Part shown: one piece after another, positions 29,666 to 36,054 of the stretch
Numbering within the stretch: position 1 is the first letter of the stretch
Layout of the letters: every line of letters starts with the position of its first letter
From: CAZQMX01 sp964594965
GTDB lineage: Bacteria; Patescibacteriota; Minisyncoccia; Portnoybacterales; UBA2143
NCBI GenBank assembly: GCA_964594965.1
Contig: CAZQMX010000005.1
Location: forward strand, 1 to 36,054
DNA length: 36,054 nt
Direction: 5' to 3'
Translations under genes and position numbers: made by a program
The notes under the pieces: model-generated
Seen by the model: only the letters and a program-made list of their open reading frames with translations
Told to the model about the DNA's origin: nothing
The model's database searches: none

Positions 29666-30519
29666 TGTCAGATTTTATTCAAAAATTTATTGAAGGATTA
29701 AGTCCGTGGTTTTTTAACCACGGGGTTAAGATTGTTTTCATTTTAATCGGCGCCTATGTTATCCGCCGGTTTGCCGGAGTTGTTATCGATAAAATTATTA
29801 GAAAAGCAGTTGTTCCGGATAATTTCCTCAGCCCGGAAGCCGAGAAAAAAAGAGAAGATACTTTAATTGTTGTTTTTAGCGGAACTTTTAGGGTCATTAT
29901 CTGGTTAGCGGCCGCTTTAATGATTGCGGCCGAGTTCGGAATAAATATTGGTCCGCTTTTAGCCGGAGCTGGTGTCGTTGGCTTAGCGGTTGGCTTTGGC
30001 GCTCAATACATTATCCGTGACTTTTTCACCGGTCTTTTCATAATCTTAGAAAACCAGTATCGGGTTGGCGATGTTATCTGTGTTGGGGATGTTTGCGGAA
30101 GCGTTGAAGATATTAATTTAAGAACAACCATTTTAAGAGATACTGATGGGGCGGTTCATCATATTCCCAATGGGGAAATCAAGGTTGCGACCAACAAAAC
30201 CAAGGGGTTTGCCCGGGTTAATCTGGTTATTGGCGTGGCCTATGATACTGATATTGAAAAAGTTAAAGAAGTCGTTAATTCTGTTGGAGAAGATATGGCC
30301 AAAGATCCGGAATGGAAGGATAAAATCCTAAAAGCGCCTGAATTTGTCCGGGTAGATAATTTCGGGGCTTCTTCAGTTGATATTAAAATATCTGGCGAAG
30401 TTAAACCACTAGAACAATGGGGTGCTTTGGGCGAACTACGAAAAAGAATTAAAGATGCTTTTGACAAAGAAGGAATTGAAATTCCATTCCCTCATAGGGT
30501 CATTAGACAGAAGAAATAG
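29665..30519 (+). CDS. mscS: Small-conductance mechanosensitive channel, MscS family
   Basis: Releases solutes during osmotic downshock. The 284-residue protein has three transmembrane segments (about 16-40, about 70-90 and the pore helix at about 95-130). The pore helix reads GPLLAGAGVVGLAVGFGAQYIIRDFFTGLFIILENQY, the MscS signature. The beta domain follows (YRVGDVICVGDVCGSVEDINLRTTILRDTDGAVHHIPNGEI) and a C-terminal alpha/beta region. Length matches E. coli MscS. Its ATG overlaps the upstream stop (TAATG), so it is co-translated with the phosphodiesterase-fold gene. Confidence 0.95.
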   Translation: MSDFIQKFIEGLSPWFFNHGVKIVFILIGAYVIRRFAGVVIDKIIRKAVVPDNFLSPEAEKKREDTLIVVFSGTFRVIIWLAAALMIAAEFGINIGPLLAGAGVVGLAVGFGAQYIIRDFFTGLFIILENQYRVGDVICVGDVCGSVEDINLRTTILRDTDGAVHHIPNGEIKVATNKTKGFARVNLVIGVAYDTDIEKVKEVVNSVGEDMAKDPEWKDKILKAPEFVRVDNFGASSVDIKISGEVKPLEQWGALGELRKRIKDAFDKEGIEIPFPHRVIRQKK

Positions 30520-30527
30520 GCCGATGT

Positions 30528-30556
30528 TTGACATTGAGAAAATAATCTGCTAATTT
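30528..30556 (+). promoter_or_regulatory. Promoter of the str operon (rpsL)
   Basis: Perfect TTGACA (30528-30533), 17-base spacer, TAATTT (30551-30556), 41 bases before the rpsL ATG. The -10 box is weak. Confidence 0.5.
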
Positions 30557-30561
30557 AATGA

Positions 30562-30587
30562 GGCGGGTTATTTTTTTATGCCCCGCC
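30562..30587 (+). promoter_or_regulatory. Hairpin in the rpsL 5' leader
   Basis: GGCGGG (30562-30567) pairs with CCCGCC (30582-30587) around a T-rich 14-base loop, starting about at the predicted transcript 5' end and ending 9 bases before the ATG. It covers where a ribosome would first bind and could be a leader control site for the operon; this is inference. Confidence 0.5.
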
Positions 30588-30596
30588 AGGTTAGAA

Positions 30597-31088
30597 ATGC
30601 CAACAATTCATCAATTAGTCAAAAGAAAAAGAAAGAATCCTAAAGCAAAACCGAAAGCGCCAGCTCTCCGGCGCGGTTTTAATTTGAAAAAAAACAGACC
30701 AACCAAATACTCTTCTCCTTTTAAGAGAGGAGTTTGTACCAAAGTCTATACCGTCACTCCCAAAAAGCCGAATTCAGCTTTAAGAAAGGTTGCCCGAATT
30801 CGTTTAACCAATGGCATGGAAGTTACCGCCTATATTCCCGGCGAAGGACATAATTTGCAAGAACACTCCGTCGTTATGATCCGGGGCGGACGGGTTAAAG
30901 ATTTACCCGGTGTTCGCTACCATGTTGTCCGAGGTGTTTTGGATACTTCCGGGGTTGAAGGCAGAAGGCAGAAAAGAAGTAAATATGGAGCCAAAAAACA
31001 AAAAGCCGGCAAAGCTCCGGCAAGTAGCAGTGAAGAAGCCGCGCCTGAGGCTGCTCCTGAACCAACCGAAGAGAAACCAGCTGAATAA
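30597..31088 (+). CDS. rpsL: Small ribosomal subunit protein uS12
   Basis: Core decoding-centre protein, 163 residues. The conserved parts are NRPTKYSSPFKRGVCTKVYTVTPKKPNSALRKVARIRL, GEGHNLQEHSVVMIRGGRVKDLPGVRYHVVRG and the basic end GRRQKRSKYGAKK. It carries an extra C-terminal tail of about 30 residues rich in Ala, Glu and Pro (about 133-163) that standard S12 of about 124-137 residues lacks; such acidic low-complexity tails are seen on ribosomal proteins of related lineages. An in-frame ATG upstream exists, but MPTIHQLVKRKRK at 30597 is the standard start. Confidence 0.97.
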   Translation: MPTIHQLVKRKRKNPKAKPKAPALRRGFNLKKNRPTKYSSPFKRGVCTKVYTVTPKKPNSALRKVARIRLTNGMEVTAYIPGEGHNLQEHSVVMIRGGRVKDLPGVRYHVVRGVLDTSGVEGRRQKRSKYGAKKQKAGKAPASSSEEAAPEAAPEPTEEKPAE

Positions 31089-31090
31089 TT

Positions 31091-31561
31091 ATGCGAAGAA
31101 AACGAAAATACAAAAAAGATATTAAACCAGACCCAAGACACAATAATGAGTTAGTGGCTAAATTTATTAACCACCTAATGAAAGACGGAAAAAAGTCTAC
31201 TGCTCAAAAAGTTGTCTACGGGGCTTTTGATATTATTAAAAAACAACCAAAAGGCAAAGAACCTCTTGATGTTTTTGATTTAGCCATTAAAAACGCCTCT
31301 CCTTTGGTTGAAGTTCGGTCAAGGAGAATTGGCGGAGCCCGTTACCAGGTTCCAAGAGAAGTCCGGGGAGAAAGGAAGATTAATCTAGCCATGCGCTGGA
31401 TTATTAAAGCCGCCAAATCAGGCAAAGGAAAACCGATGGCAGAAAAATTAGCCAAAGAATTGATTGAAGCCTCGAAAAATGAGGGAACAGCAGTCAGAAA
31501 GAAAGAGGATACTCATAAGATTGCTGAAGCCAACAAGGCCTTTGCCCATTTTGGCTGGTAA
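31091..31561 (+). CDS. rpsG: Small ribosomal subunit protein uS7
   Basis: Primary assembly protein of the 30S head, 156 residues, standard length. It opens MRRKRKYKKDIKPDPRHNNELVAKFINHLMKDGKKSTAQKVVYGAFDII, with KNASPLVEVRSRRIGGARYQVPREVRGERK, RWIIKAAKSGKGKPMAEKLAKELIEASKNEGTAVRKKEDTHKIAEANKAFAHFGW in the rest. It starts 2 bases after rpsL. Six bases after its stop an inverted repeat begins that delimits an inserted gene, whereas fusA would normally follow directly. Confidence 0.97.
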   Translation: MRRKRKYKKDIKPDPRHNNELVAKFINHLMKDGKKSTAQKVVYGAFDIIKKQPKGKEPLDVFDLAIKNASPLVEVRSRRIGGARYQVPREVRGERKINLAMRWIIKAAKSGKGKPMAEKLAKELIEASKNEGTAVRKKEDTHKIAEANKAFAHFGW

Positions 31562-31566
31562 GGCAC

Positions 31567-32055
31567 CCTACTAATTTACTGATTGCTACTAATATTACTA
31601 ATAAGAATAATAAATTTAATGCTAGGCGCAAATAAGAAAAAGATTATCAAATTAGTGTATCCCGATCTTAGTTATAAGATTATAGGAATATTGTTCAGCG
31701 TTTTTAATGAATTGGGTTATGGATATCAGGAAAAATATTATCAAAAAGCTATAGCAATTACATTTAAGGAAAATGAGATAAAATTTAAGGAGCAGGTTTT
31801 CACGCCCCTCGAATTCAAAGGCCAAAAGATAGGAGGATATTATCTGGATTTCCTTATTGAAGATAAATTGATTTTAGAGATAAAAAAAGGCGAAAGATTT
31901 TCAAAGACTAATATCGAGCAGGTCTATGCTTATCTTAAAAGATTTAATTTAAGGTTAGGAATTATAGCTAATTTTACCAAGGAGGGATTGAGATATAAAA
32001 GAATTATAAATATTAAATAATTAGTAAAATTTGTAAAGATTAGTACATTAGTAGG
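31567..32055 (+). mobile_element. Putative cassette: GxxExxY gene with 17-base inverted ends in the str operon
   Basis: The 17 bases at 31567-31583 and the reverse complement of 32039-32055 match at 15 positions (CCTACTAAT then TTACTGAT versus GTACTAAT). Both sides continue as TACTAAT-rich sequence. The element starts just after the rpsG stop and ends 5 bases before the fusA ATG. It contains one gene. No target duplication is obvious, so transposition is not proven. Confidence 0.6.
31619..32020 (+). CDS. GxxExxY protein, PD-(D/E)xK nuclease-like
   Basis: The 133-residue protein matches the GxxExxY family (PDDEXK_3): the signature GYQEKYY at about 37-43, then YYLDFLIEDKLILEIKKG with the nuclease-type Asp and E-x-K around residues 80-95, and a C-terminal LRLGIIANFTKEGLRYKRII. 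The fold is that of PD-(D/E)xK nucleases; activity and target of the family are unknown. An in-frame ATG at 31583 lies within the inverted repeat; ATG at 31619 (LGANKKKIIKLVYPDLSYKIIG) is preferred. It splits rpsG from fusA in an operon that is highly conserved elsewhere, and is flanked by inverted repeats. Confidence 0.85.
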   Translation: MLGANKKKIIKLVYPDLSYKIIGILFSVFNELGYGYQEKYYQKAIAITFKENEIKFKEQVFTPLEFKGQKIGGYYLDFLIEDKLILEIKKGERFSKTNIEQVYAYLKRFNLRLGIIANFTKEGLRYKRIINIK

Positions 32056-32060
32056 ATTAT

Positions 32061-34169
32061 ATGAGGAAGTATTCATTAGAAAAAACCAGAAACATTGGCA
32101 TCATTGCCCATATTGATGCCGGCAAAACTACGGTAACGGAGGGCATTTTGTATTTGACCGGACGGACTCATAAGATTGGAGCTGTTCATGAGGGCGATAC
32201 CCAGATGGATTGGATGGCCCAGGAAAGGGAAAGAGGAATTACTATTACTTCAGCCGCAACAACCTGCTTCTGGAAAGCCAAGCATTACCCAGCTGATGAT
32301 GAACACAAAATTAATATTATTGATACCCCCGGCCATATTGATTTTACCGCCGAAGTCCAGCGCTCTCTAAGGGTTTTGGACGGGGCTATCATTGTCTTTG
32401 ATGGCAAAATGGGAGTTGAGCCCCAATCAGAGACAGTCTGGCGCCAGGCGGACAAGTTTGGCGTTCCCCGAATGTGCTTTATTAACAAAATTAACCAAAC
32501 TGGTGGTAATTTTTACAAAAGCCTGGATTCTATTAGGGAACGATTAAGTTCTAATTCATTTCCGGTTCAATTGCCAATTGGTTTTGAAAAGGATATTTCC
32601 GGTATCATCGATTTGGTTAAAATGAAGGCCTACCTTTACAAAGATTTTCATGACAAAGAATTGGTTGAAGAAGAAATTCCGGATGACTTGAGAGAAAAGG
32701 CGGAGAAATACAGGAATGAGTTACTTGAAAAGGCGATTGAAATAGATGATAAACTGGCTGAAAAATATCTGGACGGAAAAGAGATTTCAGAAGATGAATT
32801 TGTCCAGGCCATCAGAAAAAGCACTTTAGCTGGAAATTTCTTTCCGGTTTTTAGCGGTGATGGACGAGGAGTAATTGTTGAAACACTTTTAGATGCCATC
32901 ATTAACTATCTCCCCTCACCAATTGATTTACCGGATGTTAAAGGAGTTGAACCCAAGACCGAGGAAGAAGTTGTCCGGGAGACCAAGGATGATGCTCCTT
33001 TTTCTGCTTTGGCTTTTAAAGTTGCAACTGATCCATATGTTGGCCAATTAACATATTTCAGAACCTATTCCGGTGTTTTAGAAAGCGGTTCATATATCCT
33101 CAACGCCACAACCAACAAGAAAGAGAGAGTTGGCCGGATTGTCCGAATGCATGCTAATAAGAGAGAAGAGGTTAAAGAGGTTTATGCCGGGGATATTGCT
33201 GCTATTGTCGGTCTGAAAGGGACAACAACCGGTAATACATTAACCGATGTTGACCACCCGGTCATTTTAGAAAAGATTGAGTTTCCTGAACCGGTTATTT
33301 CTATTGCCATTGAACCCAAAACCAAGGCTGACCAGGAAAAAATGGCCTTGGCTTTAAGGCGATTAGCAGAGGAGGATCCGACTTTCCAGGTCAAAGGTGA
33401 CCCGGAAACCGGCCAGACCATCATTTCCGGCATGGGCGAACTTCATTTAGAGGTTCTGGTTGACCGAATGCTGAGGGAATTCAGCGTCGAAGCCAATATT
33501 GGAAAACCCCAGGTCGCTTACAAGGAGACAATCAAAGGCAGCGCTGAAGCCGAAGGGAAATATATTAAACAAACCGGCGGTCGAGGCCAATATGGTCATG
33601 TCTGGATAAAGGCTGAGTCCCAAGAACAGGGCCAGGGGTTTGAATTTGTTGATAAAATTAAAGGTGGAGATATTCCCCAGGAATATATTCCAGCCGTTGA
33701 AAAAGGTATTAGAGAGGCACTGGACAAAGGTATTCTGGCCGGTTATCCTTTAGTTGATATCAAGGCAACCCTTTACGATGGCTCTTTTCATGAAGTTGAC
33801 TCATCGGAAGCGGCTTTTAAGATTGCCGGCTCGCTTGCTCTCCAGGAAGCGGTTAAAAGAGCCGACCCAATTATCTTAGAACCGGTTATGAAGCTGGAAG
33901 TTGTCACTCCGGAACAATTCATGGGTGATGTTGTCGGTGATTTGAATGCCAAGAGAGGCAGGATTGAAAAAATGGAAGACCGGGGAGAAGGCATTAACAA
34001 AACCAAGGTTATTGATGCCAAGGTTCCTTTGGCAAGTATGTTTGGCTATGCGACCCAGTTGCGTTCAATGAGCCAGGGACGAGCCAATTTTACCATGGAA
34101 TTTGACCATTACGCTGAAGTTCCTAAAAACATTGCTGAGGAAATAATTGGGACGGACCAAAAATCCTAG
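32061..34169 (+). CDS. fusA: Elongation factor G
   Basis: Translocase GTPase, 702 residues, standard length. The P-loop HIDAGKTTVTEGIL, switch region RGITITSAATTCFW, DTPGHIDF, and NKINQTGG motifs are intact, followed by domain II (GQLTYFRTYSGVL), domain III (SGMGELHLEVLVDRM), domain IV (GRGQYGHVWIKA, with IREALDKGILAGYPLVDIKA) and domain V. Its start is poorly separated from the upstream cassette: AGGA at 32053-32056, 4-5 bases before the ATG, is part of the inverted repeat, so the cassette supplies or preserves the ribosome site. The gene is intact, so the insertion did not inactivate it. Confidence 0.98.
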   Translation: MRKYSLEKTRNIGIIAHIDAGKTTVTEGILYLTGRTHKIGAVHEGDTQMDWMAQERERGITITSAATTCFWKAKHYPADDEHKINIIDTPGHIDFTAEVQRSLRVLDGAIIVFDGKMGVEPQSETVWRQADKFGVPRMCFINKINQTGGNFYKSLDSIRERLSSNSFPVQLPIGFEKDISGIIDLVKMKAYLYKDFHDKELVEEEIPDDLREKAEKYRNELLEKAIEIDDKLAEKYLDGKEISEDEFVQAIRKSTLAGNFFPVFSGDGRGVIVETLLDAIINYLPSPIDLPDVKGVEPKTEEEVVRETKDDAPFSALAFKVATDPYVGQLTYFRTYSGVLESGSYILNATTNKKERVGRIVRMHANKREEVKEVYAGDIAAIVGLKGTTTGNTLTDVDHPVILEKIEFPEPVISIAIEPKTKADQEKMALALRRLAEEDPTFQVKGDPETGQTIISGMGELHLEVLVDRMLREFSVEANIGKPQVAYKETIKGSAEAEGKYIKQTGGRGQYGHVWIKAESQEQGQGFEFVDKIKGGDIPQEYIPAVEKGIREALDKGILAGYPLVDIKATLYDGSFHEVDSSEAAFKIAGSLALQEAVKRADPIILEPVMKLEVVTPEQFMGDVVGDLNAKRGRIEKMEDRGEGINKTKVIDAKVPLASMFGYATQLRSMSQGRANFTMEFDHYAEVPKNIAEEIIGTDQKS

Positions 34170-34202
34170 CCAAAGGCGCTGGATTTTTGGAACCGGGCCA
34201 TT

Positions 34203-34304
34203 ACCCCGCCCCCTATACTCTAGTTCAATAGTTAAATAGAAGTTAAATAAAAAAAAGACTAATTGATATTATCTAAAAAAGAAGTAGGGCATAGGGGGCG
34301 GGGT
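34203..34304. repeat. 102-base element with perfect 14-base inverted ends after fusA
   Basis: ACCCCGCCCCCTAT (34203-34216) and ATAGGGGGCGGGGT (34291-34304) are perfectly complementary. The interior is AT-rich and contains a short tandem AGTTAAATA. In RNA it would be a very stable stem with a 74-base loop, downstream of fusA. It may be a MITE-like remnant or a transcription/mRNA-stability structure. Confidence 0.7.
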
Positions 34305-34319
34305 GCTCAAATTTAATTA

Positions 34320-34354
34320 CTAAATTTTCTTCGCTTGGCAGCTTGAAAATTTAG
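34320..34354 (+). promoter_or_regulatory. Hairpin upstream of the 75-aa gene
   Basis: CTAAATTTTC (34320-34329) pairs perfectly with GAAAATTTAG (34345-34354) around a 15-base loop, ending 11 bases before the ATG of the small gene. It is AT-rich; function not known. Confidence 0.45.
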
Positions 34355-34365
34355 ATAAATTTCGC

Positions 34366-34593
34366 ATGTGGGATAAAATAAAAAGAATCTTGCAAAAGGA
34401 GGGAGATCAGTGTATCATAATAGAAGAAGGTCAGCCGTCTTATCTGGTTAAGAAACTGGAGAATGGCGATGAATCTGAAAAGGTTAATCGTGATATTGAC
34501 CATCTCAAAGCTGAAGAATCCGAGGAAAAGCAGGAAGTTGAAATGACACAATCAGAGAATCAGGAAGTCAGAGTTGAAGATTTACCTTTTTAG
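34366..34593 (+). CDS. Small acidic protein (75 aa), N-terminus weakly antitoxin-like
   Basis: No firm family. It opens MWDKIKRILQKEGDQCIIIEEGQPSYLVKKLENGDE; the pattern of a helix, CIIIEEGQPSYLV and a following helix is loosely like Phd/YefM-type antitoxins, but that is weak. The second half is strongly acidic (about residues 40-75, KAEESEEKQEVEMTQSENQEVRVEDLPF). No toxin gene is adjacent. It lies between fusA and tuf, where normally nothing lies. No good Shine-Dalgarno site precedes the ATG. Confidence 0.5.
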   Translation: MWDKIKRILQKEGDQCIIIEEGQPSYLVKKLENGDESEKVNRDIDHLKAEESEEKQEVEMTQSENQEVRVEDLPF

Positions 34594-34596
34594 GTA

Positions 34597-34625
34597 TTGA
34601 CTATTTGAAATATTTTTTGTAAGAT
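34597..34625 (+). promoter_or_regulatory. Putative tuf promoter
   Basis: TTGACT (34597-34602), 17-base spacer, TAAGAT (34620-34625). It would give a tuf leader of about 105 bases. A hairpin ATTTGTCT/AGACAAAT (34624-34646) lies at the expected transcript start. A second possible promoter is TTGAGT-N18-TAATAT at 34688-34717. Confidence 0.5.
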
Positions 34626-34736
34626 TTGTCTATAAGAAAGACAAATAAATATATTAATATTAGCAAGAAATTTTGGATAGGAGCCAATTGAGTTTTTTAT
34701 TGTCTTTTGTCTAATATTTTTTGTCAGGATGCCATT

Positions 34737-35935
34737 ATGGCTGAAAAATTCGAAAGAACAAAACCACATATCAACATCGGGACAATTGGTCATGTTGACC
34801 ATGGTAAAACCACTTAACAGCTGCTATTCTAAAGTGTTTGGCTGCTGCTGGTTTTACTGCTCAAAGCAAAGATGTTGATCAAATTGATAACGCTCCGGAA
34901 GAGAAGGAGCGGGGTTTGACTATTGCTGTCTCCCATGTTGAATACGAGACAGAAAAAAGGCACTATGCCCATATCGACTGTCCGGGTCATGCTGACTACA
35001 TTAAAAACATGATTACCGGTGCTGCCCAGATGGACGGAGCAATTTTAGTTGTTTCGGCGCCTGATGGAGCAATGCCGCAAACAAGAGAACATATTCTCTT
35101 GGCCCGCCAGGTTGGTCTGCCGGCTCTAGTTGTCTTTTTAAACAAAGTTGACCAGGCTGATGATCCTGAGTTGGTTGACTTGGTTGAACAGGAAATTAGA
35201 GAACTTTTGAGTAAATATGAATACGATGGGGAAAATATTCCCATTGTTCGCGGTTCAGCCCTCCAGGCTCTTGAGTGCGGTTGTGGCAAAGACGATTGCC
35301 CAAAATGCGGTCCAATCCTGGAATTAATGAAAAAAGCTGACGAGCATATTTCCGAGCCAACCCGCCCGGTTGATGAGGATTTCTTAATGCCGGTTGAAGA
35401 TGTCTTTTCAATTGAAGGACGAGGAACAGTTGCTACCGGCCGGATTGAAAGAGGCAAACTTAAAATCAATGACGAGATTGAAATTGTTGGAATGAAGGAC
35501 ACTCAGAAAACGGTTGTGACCGGAATTGAGATGTTTAACAAGTCCCTTGACGAAGGACATGCCGGAGATAATGCTGGTATTCTTTTAAGAGGTCTTAAAA
35601 GAGAAGATATTGAAAGAGGTCAGGTTCTGGTTAAGCCGGGTTCAGTTACTCCTCATCAGGAATTTGAAGGCGAGATTTATGTCCTCTCCAAAGAGGAGGG
35701 TGGAAGACACACCCCATTCTTTAAGGGATACAAGCCTCAATTCTACATCAGAACAACTGATGTTACCGGAGAAGTTACTCTGCCGGAAGGAACCGAAATG
35801 GTTATGCCAGGCGATACAGTTAATCTTAAGGTTAAACTAACTTCGCCGGTTGCCCTGGAAGCTAAACAGCGATTTGCTATCAGAGAAGGCGGAAAAACAG
35901 TTGGCGCTGGTGTAGTGACTAAAATAATCAAGTAA
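34737..35935 (+). CDS. tuf: Elongation factor Tu, interrupted by a one-base frameshift in the P-loop region
   Basis: EF-Tu delivers aminoacyl-tRNA to the ribosome. The first 26 codons (AEKFERTKPHINIGTIGHVDHGKTT) are in frame, then TAA at 34815-34817. The rest of the protein (LTAAILKCLAAAGFT and on to VTKIIK) continues in the -1 frame, as if one T were missing from ACT-TTA; downstream the G domain (EKERGLTI, HIDCPGHADYIKNMITGAAQMDGAILVVSA, NKVDQADD), domain II and domain III are complete. A Cys-rich insertion, CGCGKDDCPKCG, is seen in the G domain. Most likely causes are a sequencing or assembly error at the TT; a true pseudogene or recoding is less likely. AGGA upstream gives a ribosome site. 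Confidence 0.93.
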
Positions 35936-35973
35936 CCGTTTTTTACCAAATCAAAGATTTGAATAAAACGGTT
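35934..35973 (+). terminator. Hairpin at the tuf stop codon
   Basis: AACCGTTTT (35934-35942) pairs with AAAACGGTT (35965-35973), with inner AAATC/GATTT (35948-35952 with 35956-35960). It overlaps the last bases of the stop codon, as the hairpin after rpsO does. Confidence 0.6.
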
Positions 35974-36041
35974 ATCCTGAGCGTTATAGCGAAGGATCTA
36001 GTAGAGAATCAATAGATTCTTCACTTCGTTCAGAATGACAT
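35973..36041. repeat. Dispersed palindromic repeat, second copy, after tuf
   Basis: TATCCTGAG near the left end is complementary to TCAGAATGACA near the right with small mismatches; AGATTCTTC and TCAGAATGAC are shared with the copy at 12523-12600, and GCGAAGGATCT matches the wider repeat type. It runs directly out of the tuf terminator hairpin. Confidence 0.7.
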
Positions 36042-36054
36042 ATTTAAAGATGGC

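Noticed and set aside
34812..34820. Programmed frameshifting at ACT-TAA in tuf, by analogy to RF2.
   Set aside because: RF2 uses a +1 shift at CTT-TGA-C; here a -1 shift is needed and no slippery heptamer or obvious stimulator is seen.

Overview
The window looks like chromosome from a Candidate Phyla Radiation (Patescibacteria) bacterium, most likely Parcubacteria-like. This is inference from small compact genes, AT-rich sequence with Lys/Glu-rich proteins, tRNAs without encoded CCA, an EF-Tu with a cysteine-rich G-domain insertion, and the mix of core genes with small uncharacterised ones. No rRNA is present to confirm it. TGA is a normal stop (for example in rpsO, yidD and the O-antigen-ligase-like gene), so the code is standard.

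Region 1 (1-8.3 kb, minus strand) is core metabolism and RNA biology: nusA, a small unknown gene, a thioredoxin-reductase-like flavoprotein without its redox cysteines, malic enzyme, tRNA-Ala, a membrane pyrophosphatase of the K+-independent type, rubrerythrin, tRNA-Pro and the CCA-adding enzyme. Region 2 (8.3-12.1 kb, plus) is an accessory stretch between and just after tRNA-Arg and tRNA-Lys: a NYN-domain protein, a small unknown, a DUF3800 protein, an RBBP9-like hydrolase, a DUF5680-like protein and a 55-residue zinc-ribbon protein. Region 3 (12.2-18.3 kb, plus) is rpsO, a second NYN-domain protein, pnp, two related single-pass envelope proteins, a 480-base gene-free stretch that looks like a noncoding RNA gene, and a TraR/DksA zinc-finger protein. 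Region 4 (18.3-20 kb, minus) holds a LysM-CHAP wall hydrolase and rpsT.

Region 5 (20.1-28.5 kb, plus) mixes DNA repair (ruvA, endonuclease-Q-like PHP protein, PolX) with envelope functions (FemAB-like transferase, a short Mur ligase, an O-antigen-ligase-like protein, yidD, vanZ). Region 6 (28.5-36 kb, plus) has tRNA-Arg and tRNA-His around a hairpin cluster, an endonuclease/exonuclease/phosphatase-fold protein, mscS, and the str operon rpsL-rpsG-fusA-tuf. The str operon is interrupted by a GxxExxY gene flanked by inverted repeats, and tuf as given carries a one-base frameshift in the P-loop region.

Several signals recur. Some core genes have sigma70-type promoters whose -10 box ends exactly 6 bases before the ATG, suggesting leaderless mRNAs. 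Several small genes instead have very strong Shine-Dalgarno sites. Palindromic repeats lie in intergenic spaces and also inside the coding regions of nusA (twice, in two different frames) and polX. A composite hairpin repeat starts at the stop codon of both rpsO and tuf.
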